The notes beneath the pieces are model-generated. The model was not told the DNA's origin. It did not search any database and saw only the letters and a program-made list of their open reading frames with translations. A stretch of 64,000 nt of DNA from Paenibacillus sanguinis 2301083 = DSM 16941. Its GTDB lineage: Bacteria > Bacillota > Bacilli > Paenibacillales > Paenibacillaceae. A program made the translations under genes and the position numbers. This document shows, in pieces, positions 42,782 to 50,657 of this stretch. Position 1 is the stretch's first letter, and every line of letters starts with the position of its first letter. The stretch lies in assembly GCF_000374825.1 (NCBI RefSeq), contig NZ_KB895376.1, positions 623,460-687,459 on the forward strand, read 5' to 3'.

Positions 42782-43639
42782 ATGAAAATTCAAAGCTCTG
42801 CCCCACAAGACTTAAATCTATATACTCATGGCAAAAAACAGAGCGGTCAGCCAGTCCTACAGTCAGGCACTTATCCTACCCTGTCTCATGATACCGATTC
42901 AATCGAGATTAGCACCACGGCCAGGAAGCTGGCTGCTTCCGATGTGACCCATCATGCGCCTGTCTATTTTGGCAACGCACAAATCCATGAATCGTTATCC
43001 CGGCTTCTCCAGGATCAACCCGATGAGGTCAAAGACGCCGTTTATGGCCTTATCTCATCTAATCTAAACACCGAGACCGCTGGGAACGAGGACCAAGCAG
43101 CCTTATTAGAATTGGGATTGGCGCAAGGGAAATATATTGCGGACAATTTTATGAAGGGCAACAATGCAACGGAATTGATGAACACGCTCCGGCAAATCGC
43201 CGATCTCTCCCAAGCCCGTGCTACCCACCCACAAACGGGTAAAGCCCAGGCTGCGAATATACCACAAAGGCCTGTCGGAGCCCCGGAGGATTATGTAGAT
43301 TTGACTTACATGATGAAAACCTATGAGCCGGAAACCTTGGCTAAGTTAGAAGAAGCCATCACAAACGGCAAAGATTGGGCCAGCATTTTGATCAACTTTG
43401 CCAAGAAAGTGCCTACGCAAAAAGGGTGGGTGCAGCCCCAGCAGACAGCAACCACCCAAAGTATGGAATCTATTGAAAGCATCATGAGTGCGAACAGATT
43501 TGGCAAAACCGCGACTACCAGCTTGACGGTATTTATTGAAGATATCCAAAGTGTACTCACCAAGGGCAATTTTACAAATACAGACCTGCTTACCAACAAT
43601 CTGTATTCCTTTATCCGAACGCTGGAAAGCTTAAGTTAA
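42782..43639 (+). CDS. Hypothetical protein, cytoplasmic
   Basis: About 285 residues, soluble, with no signal peptide or membrane segment. Near residue 41 it contains DSIEISTTARKLAAS, a pattern like the conserved stretches of flagellar-associated small proteins (compare VEIS..AR.L in FlgM-type proteins), but the rest does not match FlgM. The centre is rich in helices with Gln and Asn. The choice of ATG 42782 (MKIQSSAPQD) over 42770 is uncertain because GGGAG lies close to both. It stands alone on the plus strand, before a convergent methyltransferase. Function unknown. Confidence 0.6.
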   Translation: MKIQSSAPQDLNLYTHGKKQSGQPVLQSGTYPTLSHDTDSIEISTTARKLAASDVTHHAPVYFGNAQIHESLSRLLQDQPDEVKDAVYGLISSNLNTETAGNEDQAALLELGLAQGKYIADNFMKGNNATELMNTLRQIADLSQARATHPQTGKAQAANIPQRPVGAPEDYVDLTYMMKTYEPETLAKLEEAITNGKDWASILINFAKKVPTQKGWVQPQQTATTQSMESIESIMSANRFGKTATTSLTVFIEDIQSVLTKGNFTNTDLLTNNLYSFIRTLESLS

Positions 43640-43756
43640 TTATTGGCCCAGCAGGCCTTTTAAACCAGTGAGTTGACCAGCAGCACGCCTTAATCGACTG
43701 CTCCCAAATAGCTACATTCACTTTACTGAGGAAGGGGATTGGGGGAAACGCAGCTC

Positions 43757-44650
43757 TTAATTACTTCTTGTATACATACTTGGATCCTCCAAGCGAATCA
43801 ATACCTTGCCATATCGCCCTTCCTCGCGAATGACGATCTGATCAGACGGATAGGTCTGAGCCAAATAGTCACTGACGATTTCATAGCTTCGCTCATCCAT
43901 AGGCAGGCGGTGGTGGTGTTCCAGCCAAGTCATCACTTCCTGCAAGGCCGCTTCTCTGGAAACTTCCTTCGATTTCCCTTCTCGGGTAACAAGCGATTCG
44001 TAGGCATACCCCTTAAGGTAGAGTAAATGCAATAAATAACCCATTTCGGTAAGCTTCGATGGATAGGGCTGATCCGTAACCAGCGGCCAAACCTCCTTCA
44101 CCAGACTATGCTCCGGAGGTACGACCGGCATGCTAAGGTAACAGAACTTGCGAGCACATTGGATCAGCTTCTCTACACTATCCCAGTCGTGAATGACCGG
44201 ACACATGGAGACGAAGACTAGATCAAAGGACTTAACCCACCCCATCGCTGTTACGTCAATCTCTTCAAAGGGTGAGGGCACAATTTGCATCTGCCCTTCG
44301 GCAAAATCGGAAGTATTCTGCTTCAGCAATTCAATTAGAGGGGGAGAGGTCTCTATCGCCGTTACCCGGGCACCTTGCTCTGCGAACGGCACCGAGAACA
44401 CACCGGATGCTGCGCCAATATCAAGTACAGTGGCGTTGTCGAACGATACCCCCTGCCCCTCCAGCCACCCCATAATTCGCCGGGCTCGTTCCTTTCCCTC
44501 TCTACTGAAGGATTGCTTGTCAAAGGTCTGCGCCTTGGAGTCAAAGGAGCGAGTAGGATCGATTCCATGCTTCTTCATGCTGGCTCGCTTCACATCAGAC
44601 TCCTCTTTCCACATGTTCTCCCACACCTGTGCATTAAAAAAATCGTTCAT
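43757..44650 (-). CDS. SAM-dependent methyltransferase
   Basis: A class I methyltransferase of about 297 residues. The SAM-binding motif is ATVLDIGAASGVFSVPFAEQ near residue 73, followed by VTAIETSPPLIELL, and SFDLVFVSMCPVIHDW as motif IV. The helical N-terminus (WENMWKEESDVKRASM) and C-terminus are poorly conserved. The substrate is unknown: a small molecule or metabolite rather than DNA, judging from absence of (D/N)PPY. The gene stands alone, preceded by a pair of matching palindromes that probably bind a dedicated repressor encoded elsewhere. ATG 44650 was chosen. Confidence 0.82.
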   Translation of the reverse strand: MNDFFNAQVWENMWKEESDVKRASMKKHGIDPTRSFDSKAQTFDKQSFSREGKERARRIMGWLEGQGVSFDNATVLDIGAASGVFSVPFAEQGARVTAIETSPPLIELLKQNTSDFAEGQMQIVPSPFEEIDVTAMGWVKSFDLVFVSMCPVIHDWDSVEKLIQCARKFCYLSMPVVPPEHSLVKEVWPLVTDQPYPSKLTEMGYLLHLLYLKGYAYESLVTREGKSKEVSREAALQEVMTWLEHHHRLPMDERSYEIVSDYLAQTYPSDQIVIREEGRYGKVLIRLEDPSMYTRSN

Positions 44651-44688
44651 CAGCATTCCCACACTTTCTACAAATTTAGATTTTTTTA

Positions 44689-44718
44689 ATTATAGATATA
44701 TAATATCCATAATTATAG
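44689..44718. promoter_or_regulatory. Palindromic operator 1 upstream of the methyltransferase
   Basis: TAATTATAGATAT-ATA-ATATCCATAATTA is an inverted repeat with 12 of 13 paired bases per arm (centre about 44703), about 40 bases upstream of the methyltransferase start. The core AGATAT/ATATC(T/C)A recurs in operator 2. Confidence 0.6.
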
Positions 44719-44775
44719 CATGTAAAACCTCGGCTAATTTCCTGATTGTGACCTCCGCTCTATTTCAATATTTAA

Positions 44776-44800
44776 ATTGTAGATATACATTATCTATAAT
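44776..44800. promoter_or_regulatory. Palindromic operator 2 upstream of the methyltransferase
   Basis: ATTGTAGATA-TACAT-TATCTATAAT (centre about 44788) repeats the core of operator 1 about 85 bases away, close to eight helical turns, which favours cooperative looping. No adjacent regulator gene is seen. Confidence 0.55.
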
Positions 44801-44869
44801 ATGATTTTGAAGCTTAAATAGCAATGTTTTTTGCTGCACTGTACCTACCTACAAAGTAAGCAAAAACGA

Positions 44870-45031
44870 TCAAAGAGCCTCAACATAATAATCAAGCAGC
44901 GAAAATCCAGGCATTCTTACTGCATTCCTAACTATCTGAGCAACTGCTCGCTTGCCTAGCCCATCATTATTACAGCCTATAGAATCAATAAGCTCATTAA
45001 AAAGTGTCTGCAAGTTAGGTACATTGTTCAT
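44870..45031 (-). CDS. Small hypothetical protein (53 residues)
   Basis: A short gene with an ideal ribosome site (AAGGAG, 5 bases before ATG 45031), 20 bases after the stop of the CXXCG protein and probably co-transcribed with it. The product is acidic-to-neutral and helical, including LFNELIDSIGCNNDGLGKRA and VRMPGFSLLDYYVEAL. No membrane segment or signal. It could be an additional immunity-type protein or a truncated one. I do not recognise a family. Confidence 0.55.
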   Translation of the reverse strand: MNNVPNLQTLFNELIDSIGCNNDGLGKRAVAQIVRNAVRMPGFSLLDYYVEAL

Positions 45032-45051
45032 CACATCTCCTTATTAACACG

Positions 45052-45969
45052 TCAGTACTTATCAATAAAGACCGGGGTCATAAACCAGTCTTTGGAGCCA
45101 TAATTGTCTTCGTATAAGCTTCTAACATCTCTTGTTATTTTGTTCTCCAGCAGCAAACTTCTGAACCGCTGGCTTAATAGCAAGCGATGATAGGCATAGC
45201 TGCCATTACTGGCCCATTCATTTACTAAATACAAGTCATTCGTATAGTTTTCAATATCTGACTGATCATAAAGGTAGGGATAATGGACTTTTCCTTTAAT
45301 ACCGCAGACATCACATCTTTCTTCAGGCTCTGACACAAAATAATAATATTTCGTATTCGGACTTAAAGGAGGCAGCGAATTTTCTGTAATAAGCTGATAG
45401 GCCGGGACTCTGTTCTCCGGTTTACCTCGGTGTTCAACCTCTTTTAACTGATAGCCTGTTATATTCCATTCAGCCATAAGCTCGGCCATTTTCTCGGACA
45501 CAACCCAAAACATACTGTCAATATTAACCATATAGCGACTCTTTAACTTGGAGGTATCCATAACTAAATGGGATTCCAATTCTTTTCTTTTTAGACCGCA
45601 GGCCTTACAGAATATTTCTGTTTTCATGGCTGAATTGTTATTTGTTATATTTGCACTAGCTGAGTTTCCAGTTGATTGCAATCTGAAGAACGGCGCTTTG
45701 TCGTATTCTTCGTTATCGTAGCTAAATATAATTTCTTCCCCGGTGTGATCAATAGGAAATAGTTTAAGCAATCTACCTCGGATTTCCTCCATCTTTGCAA
45801 TTACATTATCCTCTGGTCGGAAGACAACTGGAATATCGTAGCTTATTTCGGATGTACGCACTCCTTTTTTAGGGGAAGATACATGAATGTCATACTCATT
45901 AAAAAATGATTCAATGTGTTTGGCATAAGAATAGTCAATAAAGAAACCAATTTTTATAGTTACAAGCAT
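45052..45969 (-). CDS. Double-CXXCG motif protein, probable polymorphic-toxin immunity type
   Basis: A 305-residue soluble protein with two zinc-ribbon-like motifs: FCKACG near residue 119 and RCDVCG near residue 219. The arrangement resembles the double-CXXCG proteins found beside polymorphic toxins in many bacteria. A tract of low-complexity Asn/Ser (SASANITNNN) lies before the first motif. It follows a decayed open frame (45973-46209) that could be the end of the toxin gene and is separated from it by a long hairpin. AAGGAG lies 10 bases before ATG 45969. The immunity function is inferred from family and position. Confidence 0.6.
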   Translation of the reverse strand: MLVTIKIGFFIDYSYAKHIESFFNEYDIHVSSPKKGVRTSEISYDIPVVFRPEDNVIAKMEEIRGRLLKLFPIDHTGEEIIFSYDNEEYDKAPFFRLQSTGNSASANITNNNSAMKTEIFCKACGLKRKELESHLVMDTSKLKSRYMVNIDSMFWVVSEKMAELMAEWNITGYQLKEVEHRGKPENRVPAYQLITENSLPPLSPNTKYYYFVSEPEERCDVCGIKGKVHYPYLYDQSDIENYTNDLYLVNEWASNGSYAYHRLLLSQRFRSLLLENKITRDVRSLYEDNYGSKDWFMTPVFIDKY

Positions 45970-45972
45970 CTT

Positions 45973-46209
45973 CTACCATCTCCTTATTAATTGGGGGGGA
46001 TGAAGCAATATCTTCATCCCCCAATTAACCCTATTCGTATTGTCTTTTTTAGAAAACTTATAGAGAAATTCCCAGACTTCATCTCCTGTTTCATCCCATA
46101 ATTCATTATAAGCTTGAATGTGCGCATTAATTATTTTGCTCTTAGTAAGAGTATTAGGATCTAAAACGTTCCCGGAGTCTTGCTGTTTGTGAAAATGTGC
46201 GCTGGCTTC
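45973..46209 (-). pseudogene. Remnant of a toxin C-terminus (fragment, no start)
   Basis: The minus-strand frame from 46209 to the stop at 45973 encodes about 78 residues, including HFHKQQDSGNVLDPNTLTKS, KIINAHIQAYNELWDETGDE and VWEFLYKF. A stop codon lies immediately upstream at 46212-46210 and no start exists. The charged, helical composition and position directly upstream of a double-CXXCG gene suggest the decayed C-terminal end of an RHS-like or similar polymorphic toxin. The final residues come from the hairpin at 45989-46025 and may not be original. Confidence 0.4.
45989..46025. terminator. Long hairpin between toxin remnant and CXXCG gene
   Basis: AATTGGGGGGGATGAAG pairs with CTTCATCCCCCAATT around CAATAT, with one extra pair of G residues bulged. 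No T-run follows on the minus strand, so it may be a processing or stabilising stem rather than a terminator. Confidence 0.45.
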
Positions 46210-46335
46210 CTAGACTCGGCAAGACATCTTATGCGCAGGTTCACGTTTGCCTTAACTTGGGCACACAGTTATTATAATTATGATTCTATAATAGGTTGAA
46301 CTTATTAAATTCTTATATGATGAGGAGTTCCTTTT

Positions 46336-47253
46336 ATGAAAAGTCCACGTATTGCCGTTGTCGGCAGTTTAAATCAAGATCTCGTTGTCTCTGCGGGTCG
46401 AATGCCTTTACCCGGCGAGACGCTCACTGGCGAGTCTATTCACTATATCCCTGGGGGCAAGGGCGCTAACCAAGCGGTGGCCTGTGCCAGACTGGGCGCC
46501 CAAGTGGATATGATTGGTGCTGTGGGCGACGATACCTTTGGCCGCTCCATGCTGGCTGAGCTGGAGAGGTTTGGGGTCTCTACGAGCAACATTTCCCAGC
46601 TTACGGATACGCATACCGGTGTTGCGTCCATTGTGCATACCCCTGAGGACAACAGTATTATTATCGTTCCCGGAGCCAATGGACATGTCTCCGCTGAACG
46701 GGTAGAGCAGTCCGCGGAAACCATCCGCAGAGCCGATATTCTGCTCGTTCAATTAGAAATTCCGCTGGATGGCGTCGAAGCCGCTCTACGGATCGCGCGT
46801 GAGTCCAGTGTACCGACCATCCTTAATCCGGCACCTGCCCGAGAGCTAACCCCTCAACTTTTAGCATTGGCTGACTATTTTACCCCCAACGAGACCGAGT
46901 TCGCTTTTTACAGCGGTTCTCTCCAAGGGCATTCATCTCAATCGGAGTCAGATTGGCAAGCCGCGTTAAATGAATGGAGCCGTCACTACAGTCATAAGGT
47001 CATTTTGACCCGGGGACGTGAAGGCGCTTCTTATCTTCAGGATGGCCAGCCCATGACGATTCCCGCGCCGATCGTCAAGGCTGTTGACACCACTGGAGCA
47101 GGTGATTGCTTGAATGGTGCACTGGGCTTTGGCCTCGCCTCAGGGTGGAGCCTGGAGAAGTCTCTCTCCTTCGCCGTCCGGGCCGCTTCGCTATCCGTTA
47201 TGAAGTTTGGCGCTCAAGCGGGCATGCCTAGCCTTGAGGAAATCCAGTTGTAA
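46336..47253 (+). CDS. rbsK: Ribokinase
   Basis: PfkB-family sugar kinase, 305 residues, the length of RbsK. Signatures are AVVGSLNQDLVVSAGRMPLP at the N-terminus, YIPGGKGANQAVACARLGAQ near residue 37, and VDTTGAGDCLNGALGFGLAS with the catalytic aspartate near residue 256. It converts D-ribose to ribose 5-phosphate. No ribose transporter or repressor is adjacent, so it may phosphorylate ribose from nucleoside turnover. GAGGAG precedes ATG 46336. Confidence 0.93.
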   Translation: MKSPRIAVVGSLNQDLVVSAGRMPLPGETLTGESIHYIPGGKGANQAVACARLGAQVDMIGAVGDDTFGRSMLAELERFGVSTSNISQLTDTHTGVASIVHTPEDNSIIIVPGANGHVSAERVEQSAETIRRADILLVQLEIPLDGVEAALRIARESSVPTILNPAPARELTPQLLALADYFTPNETEFAFYSGSLQGHSSQSESDWQAALNEWSRHYSHKVILTRGREGASYLQDGQPMTIPAPIVKAVDTTGAGDCLNGALGFGLASGWSLEKSLSFAVRAASLSVMKFGAQAGMPSLEEIQL

Positions 47254-47384
47254 AAATACATTATACTGAACCAGATAGCAACCAGCCTTAGTGTGGGCTG
47301 TCCACGCAGGAACCGGTGGATGAGTTAAACCCGCTCAGAAAAGAAATTGTCTCTAGTCTTGTTATTACAAGGGGGATAAAAATA

Positions 47385-47726
47385 ATGGAGCCTTGGACAC
47401 AAGCGCAGATCGAAGACATCCTTGGGGAGCATCACCAGACCTTCCACAAGCGGCTATACCCGTAGTGCAAAATTCCGTCTGGAGCAGCTCCAGAAGCTGT
47501 CGGAGGCCATTTCGCAGCATAAGCAAGAGGGCTACTATCAGCACTGTATCAGGACCTCCACAAGAGCGAACTGGAAGCCTACGCTACAGAGATTGGATAG
47601 CCTTCGGAGAATACTCCGGCAGTTACAGCGGTTATCAAGAAGTTGATCGGGAGCACCTTCAAAGAGTCGTATATCCGTGTCATTGAAGGCGAGAAGGTCA
47701 AGTGGGTACGCAAAATTTTGCGCTAA
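47385..47726 (+). pseudogene. Degraded aldehyde dehydrogenase pseudogene
   Basis: The start ATG 47385 (MEPWTQAQIEDILGEHHQTF) has GGGGG upstream but hits a stop after 26 residues. In a different frame, RSAKFRLEQLQKLSEAISQH matches the N-terminal helix of ALDH3-type enzymes (R...L..L...I..H), and further on, VIKKLIGSTFKESYIRVIEG matches a segment from about residue 150 of the same enzymes. Most of the 450-residue gene is missing. Frameshifts and a large internal deletion mark it as dead. Confidence 0.6.
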
Positions 47727-47837
47727 TAGGAACAATCCTTACAGCTCTCCCTCAAGAAACCCGATCAGGTAAGAGTCTGGCACCATTTGTTCACTGAGGC
47801 GTGAGGCATGGTGGGGCTTTCTAGAACGTACTGAGCC

Positions 47838-47954
47838 TCAAATGCTCTTCAGGCTTTCTTCAATGGGACGGGCTAGATACTGATTGGCTACAGCAGTAAA
47901 ACTGGACTTGCTCAGAAACTGCTCCAGGTTCTGCTTCAATTTGCTCCAGCTCAT
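47838..47954 (-). pseudogene. Truncated small gene with internal deletion (SF0329-like)
   Basis: AAAAGGAGGAGCACATG gives a strong start at 47954 for a 38-residue product MSWSKLKQNLEQFLS...ARPIEESLKSI. The first 15 residues resemble the start of SF0329-type proteins, and the last 12 resemble a near-C-terminal segment of the same family. The expected middle is missing, so an in-frame deletion is likely. Family recognition is from memory and moderate. It follows the DUF6953 gene by 43 bases. Confidence 0.4.
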
Positions 47955-47996
47955 GTGCTCCTCCTTTTAAATCTGCCAAATCTGCGATACTCAAGG

Positions 47997-48233
47997 TCAG
48001 GTCCAAGCCCAAAAGAATCCGTCGCGGTCCCAGGCAATTCGGCCGCCATGCTGCTTGCGGAAGGCTTTCTTTACCTCTTTGGACAGCGAAGCATTTCCGT
48101 TCTCATTGACGAACACAAAGGATTCACCAAAATGAGTCTTCACATATTCGATGACATCCGCCTGATATAACGTCCCTCGGAACCTGATCTCCTTGACCAT
48201 CCATTCCGCTACTTCCTGCGCGGTTACTTCCAT
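47997..48233 (-). CDS. DUF6953 family small protein
   Basis: A 78-residue conserved protein of Paenibacillus and Bacillus: EVTAQEVAEWMVKEIRFRGT at the N-terminus, and AFRKQHGGRIAWDRDGFFWA near the C-terminus, an intact-looking winged-helix-like small fold. No function is known. GGAG lies upstream of ATG 48233. The 48234-48546 gap beyond it contains only a compact stem (AGGGGAA at 48305 with TTCCCCT at 48334, inner CTCC/GGAG) and no supported gene. Confidence 0.75.
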   Translation of the reverse strand: MEVTAQEVAEWMVKEIRFRGTLYQADVIEYVKTHFGESFVFVNENGNASLSKEVKKAFRKQHGGRIAWDRDGFFWAWT

Positions 48234-48546
48234 GGGGTGTTGCTCCTCTCTACTCAGTTAACTTTGTGTGCATAACCTTGTGCTATACAATAGAAATAAA
48301 TGTGAGGGGAAAATGTAACTCCCAAGGAGATCATTCCCCTGAAGAAGAGTTTGGGTTCTTTACATCTGCTCACCCGTAGCTTGATTTATAACAGTTTGTT
48401 TCATCCTTATTCGCCCCTCCATGGTTTTTTTCATGCCATTTGCTCTCCACCTCATAGTAGAATCCCGGGAAATTGAGGTCCTACTAAAGCAGTAGCCAGC
48501 AAAAAAAGAGGGGCGTATCTGATAGGCTAGGCTTAGCGGCTTAGCG

Positions 48547-49023
48547 CTACCATCCCTTAATGTCCAACAACTCGTATCGAATGATGCCCATCGGTGCATC
48601 CACGTTGATCGTATCGCCGATGGCTTTACCTATCAGTACTTTACCAAGCGGGCTTTCATAAGAGATCTTACCGTTCACCACATCTGCTTCAGCAGGTCCA
48701 ACAACTTGATACTCCAGGGTGTCGCCGAATTCGATATCTTTTAATACGATATTGGAGCCCACCTGAACCGTGCTTGAACTTGTATGAGTGGTATCTACAA
48801 TCTGGGCATTGTTCAGCATCTTCTCCAAAGTGATAATTCGTGTCTCCATAAAAGCCTGATCGTCCTTGGCTGAATGGTACTCGCTATTCTCCTTCAAATC
48901 GCCATAGCTAATCGCCAGCTTGATACGCGCCGCCAGCTCTTTGCGTTTCACGTATTTGAGGTCGTCGAGTTCCGCCTGTAATTTGTCAAATCCATCCTGT
49001 GTTAATATTACTTCTTCCGCCAT
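48547..49023 (-). CDS. greA: Transcript cleavage factor GreA
   Basis: Rescues backtracked RNA polymerase by stimulating transcript cleavage. The 158 residues match GreA: the N-terminal coiled coil contains the acidic tip LKENSEYHSAKDDQAFME near residues 44-61 (the Asp/Glu-containing tip) followed by RIITLEKMLNNAQIVD, and the C-terminal FKBP-like domain ends ESPLGKVLIGKAIGD. I chose ATG 49023 (MAEEVILTQD). GreA paralogues are common in Paenibacillus, so this may be a second copy outside the main locus. Confidence 0.93.
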   Translation of the reverse strand: MAEEVILTQDGFDKLQAELDDLKYVKRKELAARIKLAISYGDLKENSEYHSAKDDQAFMETRIITLEKMLNNAQIVDTTHTSSSTVQVGSNIVLKDIEFGDTLEYQVVGPAEADVVNGKISYESPLGKVLIGKAIGDTINVDAPMGIIRYELLDIKGW

Positions 49024-49078
49024 GCCTTGGCCCACTCCATTCAAATGACTATTCTGATTTGTTTATTTCCGGTTCGCC

Positions 49079-49471
49079 TCATGTACTTCCAGCAGCCTGC
49101 CTTTGATCATGAACAGCATCGAATGGGAATTCGCTGACGTTAATCCGGTCACCACTGCTCTTAGGCTGAGAAATCACCAGAAATTCCACATTCTCATTGG
49201 ATTTATTCAACATTTGATGGGGAACCAATGGAGGGATCTCCACGCCTTCTTTGGCCTCCAAAATAAGGACCTCTTCATCAAGAATCATCGTCGCCGTCCC
49301 GGACAAAATAAAGAAAAATTGCCTTGCCTTCTGATGGTAATGCTTGATCTCAAAAGCACCTGCTGGCATGGTCTCATGGATCACACTTAGATCATCATTT
49401 TTGACTAAACGCCATCCGTTGCAGTGATCTCCCCAAGTAAAATGTTCTGCGTTTTCTCTGGATATTTTCAT
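49079..49471 (-). CDS. Cupin domain protein
   Basis: A single-domain cupin of 130 residues. The metal-binding motif 1 is visible in IKHYHQKARQFFFILSGTAT near residue 42, and motif 2 in VEIPPLVPHQMLNKS near residue 76, with conserved histidines. It is likely a small metal-dependent enzyme or ligand sensor. It lies 55 bases upstream of greA on the same strand. The substrate is unknown. Confidence 0.85.
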   Translation of the reverse strand: MKISRENAEHFTWGDHCNGWRLVKNDDLSVIHETMPAGAFEIKHYHQKARQFFFILSGTATMILDEEVLILEAKEGVEIPPLVPHQMLNKSNENVEFLVISQPKSSGDRINVSEFPFDAVHDQRQAAGST

Positions 49472-49565
49472 AGTCGAAGCTCCCCAATCATTTCAATTCA
49501 ATTCATTATTTATTGGTTTGACGCCGTATAACGGGGTCCTATGCCCCGTTCGGTGAATCCGCAAA

Positions 49566-50513
49566 TTACTCCCCTCTCCGATTCCAGAAGTAGGTCATCT
49601 CTCTATACCCAACGTCCCATAGCTTTATATTTCCCTTAATTTTAATTGTAAGCTCATTGCCCTGTTCAAGATAGATGGAGGACATATTCGATTCATGACG
49701 TTGATCTCCTCCTAAAGACACGGACAGCAGCTCCGCTCCGTCAACGGTAACGCTCAGGCTCCCATCAGCATCTTCTTCGTCGGGAGCTCCATAGTTTAGC
49801 AACAGGTAAAGCTCCTTATTGCCTAACTGATAGGTGAACGTCCCACCATCGTTGCCTTCGGCGCTATACACATTATATTGGGGCTCGATATATTCTCCGC
49901 CGATGGTTAAATCGTATCGTCCTGCTGCAGCAGCCGGATTTCCGGTGCTGTCTCGCAGATCGTTTAATGCTACAAATGAGTCCAGTTCCTTGGTGAACAC
50001 CTTGTCGATAAGCCCGAAGCTCCCCCATACCGCAATCAGAAGGACCACAGCAGAAAGTCCCGCACCCACTATATTTCTCCAGACATGCTGAGTACGGAAG
50101 CCAAGCTTGTACGCTCCGAATCCAATAGCTGCGCCGACGGAGTTCTGAACGACGTCATTCATATCGAAGCTGCCGAGCAAAGTCAACGCCTGAACCGTCT
50201 CCATCACGAGAATGGACAGGACAAACAGAGCAATGAATCGTATAAAACCGCTCCGATATAACCATGGAATTAATATGCCAAACGGGATGAAGGCAGCGAT
50301 ATTGCCAATGGCCACCATATCCATCAGCGTAGGATGCAGGAGATCGGATAGACCCGGCAGCCTAAAAAAATTCCCCGGCACAAAATTGAAGGTGTAGCCA
50401 GCCACTTGAGCTGCATCATCTGCTCTGCCAAATGCAAACAACATAAAGTAAAGAATCAGTACGGTATAACTTAAGGTGATGGTCAAAATAATCTTACGCT
50501 GCTGTGCCGTCAT
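49566..50513 (-). CDS. VanZ-like family membrane protein
   Basis: A 315-residue protein. The first 180 residues hold about five hydrophobic segments with the VanZ pattern: MDMVAIGNIAAFIPFGILIP near residue 63, and DVVQNSVGAAIGFGAYKLGF near residue 120. The C-terminal about 130 residues form a beta-rich extracellular domain (FTYQLGNKELYLLLNYGAPD) uncommon in short VanZ proteins. VanZ homologues influence teicoplanin tolerance in some Gram-positives, but most are uncharacterised. GGAGGACATG provides the start at 50513. Confidence 0.8.
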   Translation of the reverse strand: MTAQQRKIILTITLSYTVLILYFMLFAFGRADDAAQVAGYTFNFVPGNFFRLPGLSDLLHPTLMDMVAIGNIAAFIPFGILIPWLYRSGFIRFIALFVLSILVMETVQALTLLGSFDMNDVVQNSVGAAIGFGAYKLGFRTQHVWRNIVGAGLSAVVLLIAVWGSFGLIDKVFTKELDSFVALNDLRDSTGNPAAAAGRYDLTIGGEYIEPQYNVYSAEGNDGGTFTYQLGNKELYLLLNYGAPDEEDADGSLSVTVDGAELLSVSLGGDQRHESNMSSIYLEQGNELTIKIKGNIKLWDVGYREMTYFWNRRGE

Positions 50514-50632
50514 CATGTCCTCCTTAACGGTCGTATCCTACTCTATATTAGGATAAATCTGGCCGGTGGACACTGGACCTTAGTCGTGATCCACGTTTTC
50601 TTGCCAATTTGATAACAGGCCAAGTTGCTCAA

Positions 50633-50655
50633 AGGGAGTGTCGGCGCACTCCCTT
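50633..50655 (-). terminator. Hairpin at the end of the SF1 helicase gene
   Basis: AAGGGAGTG-TCGGCG-CACTCCCTT lies directly beyond the helicase stop at 50658. The following T-run is short (TTTGAGC), so termination may be partial. Note also the shift from AT-rich to GC-richer sequence here. Confidence 0.65.
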
Positions 50656-50657
50656 CG

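Noticed and set aside
48360..48599. 79-codon minus-strand frame overlapping the greA end
   Set aside because: It overlaps a conserved greA C-terminus and only a 14-residue tail has a ribosome-site-like sequence; not supported as a gene.
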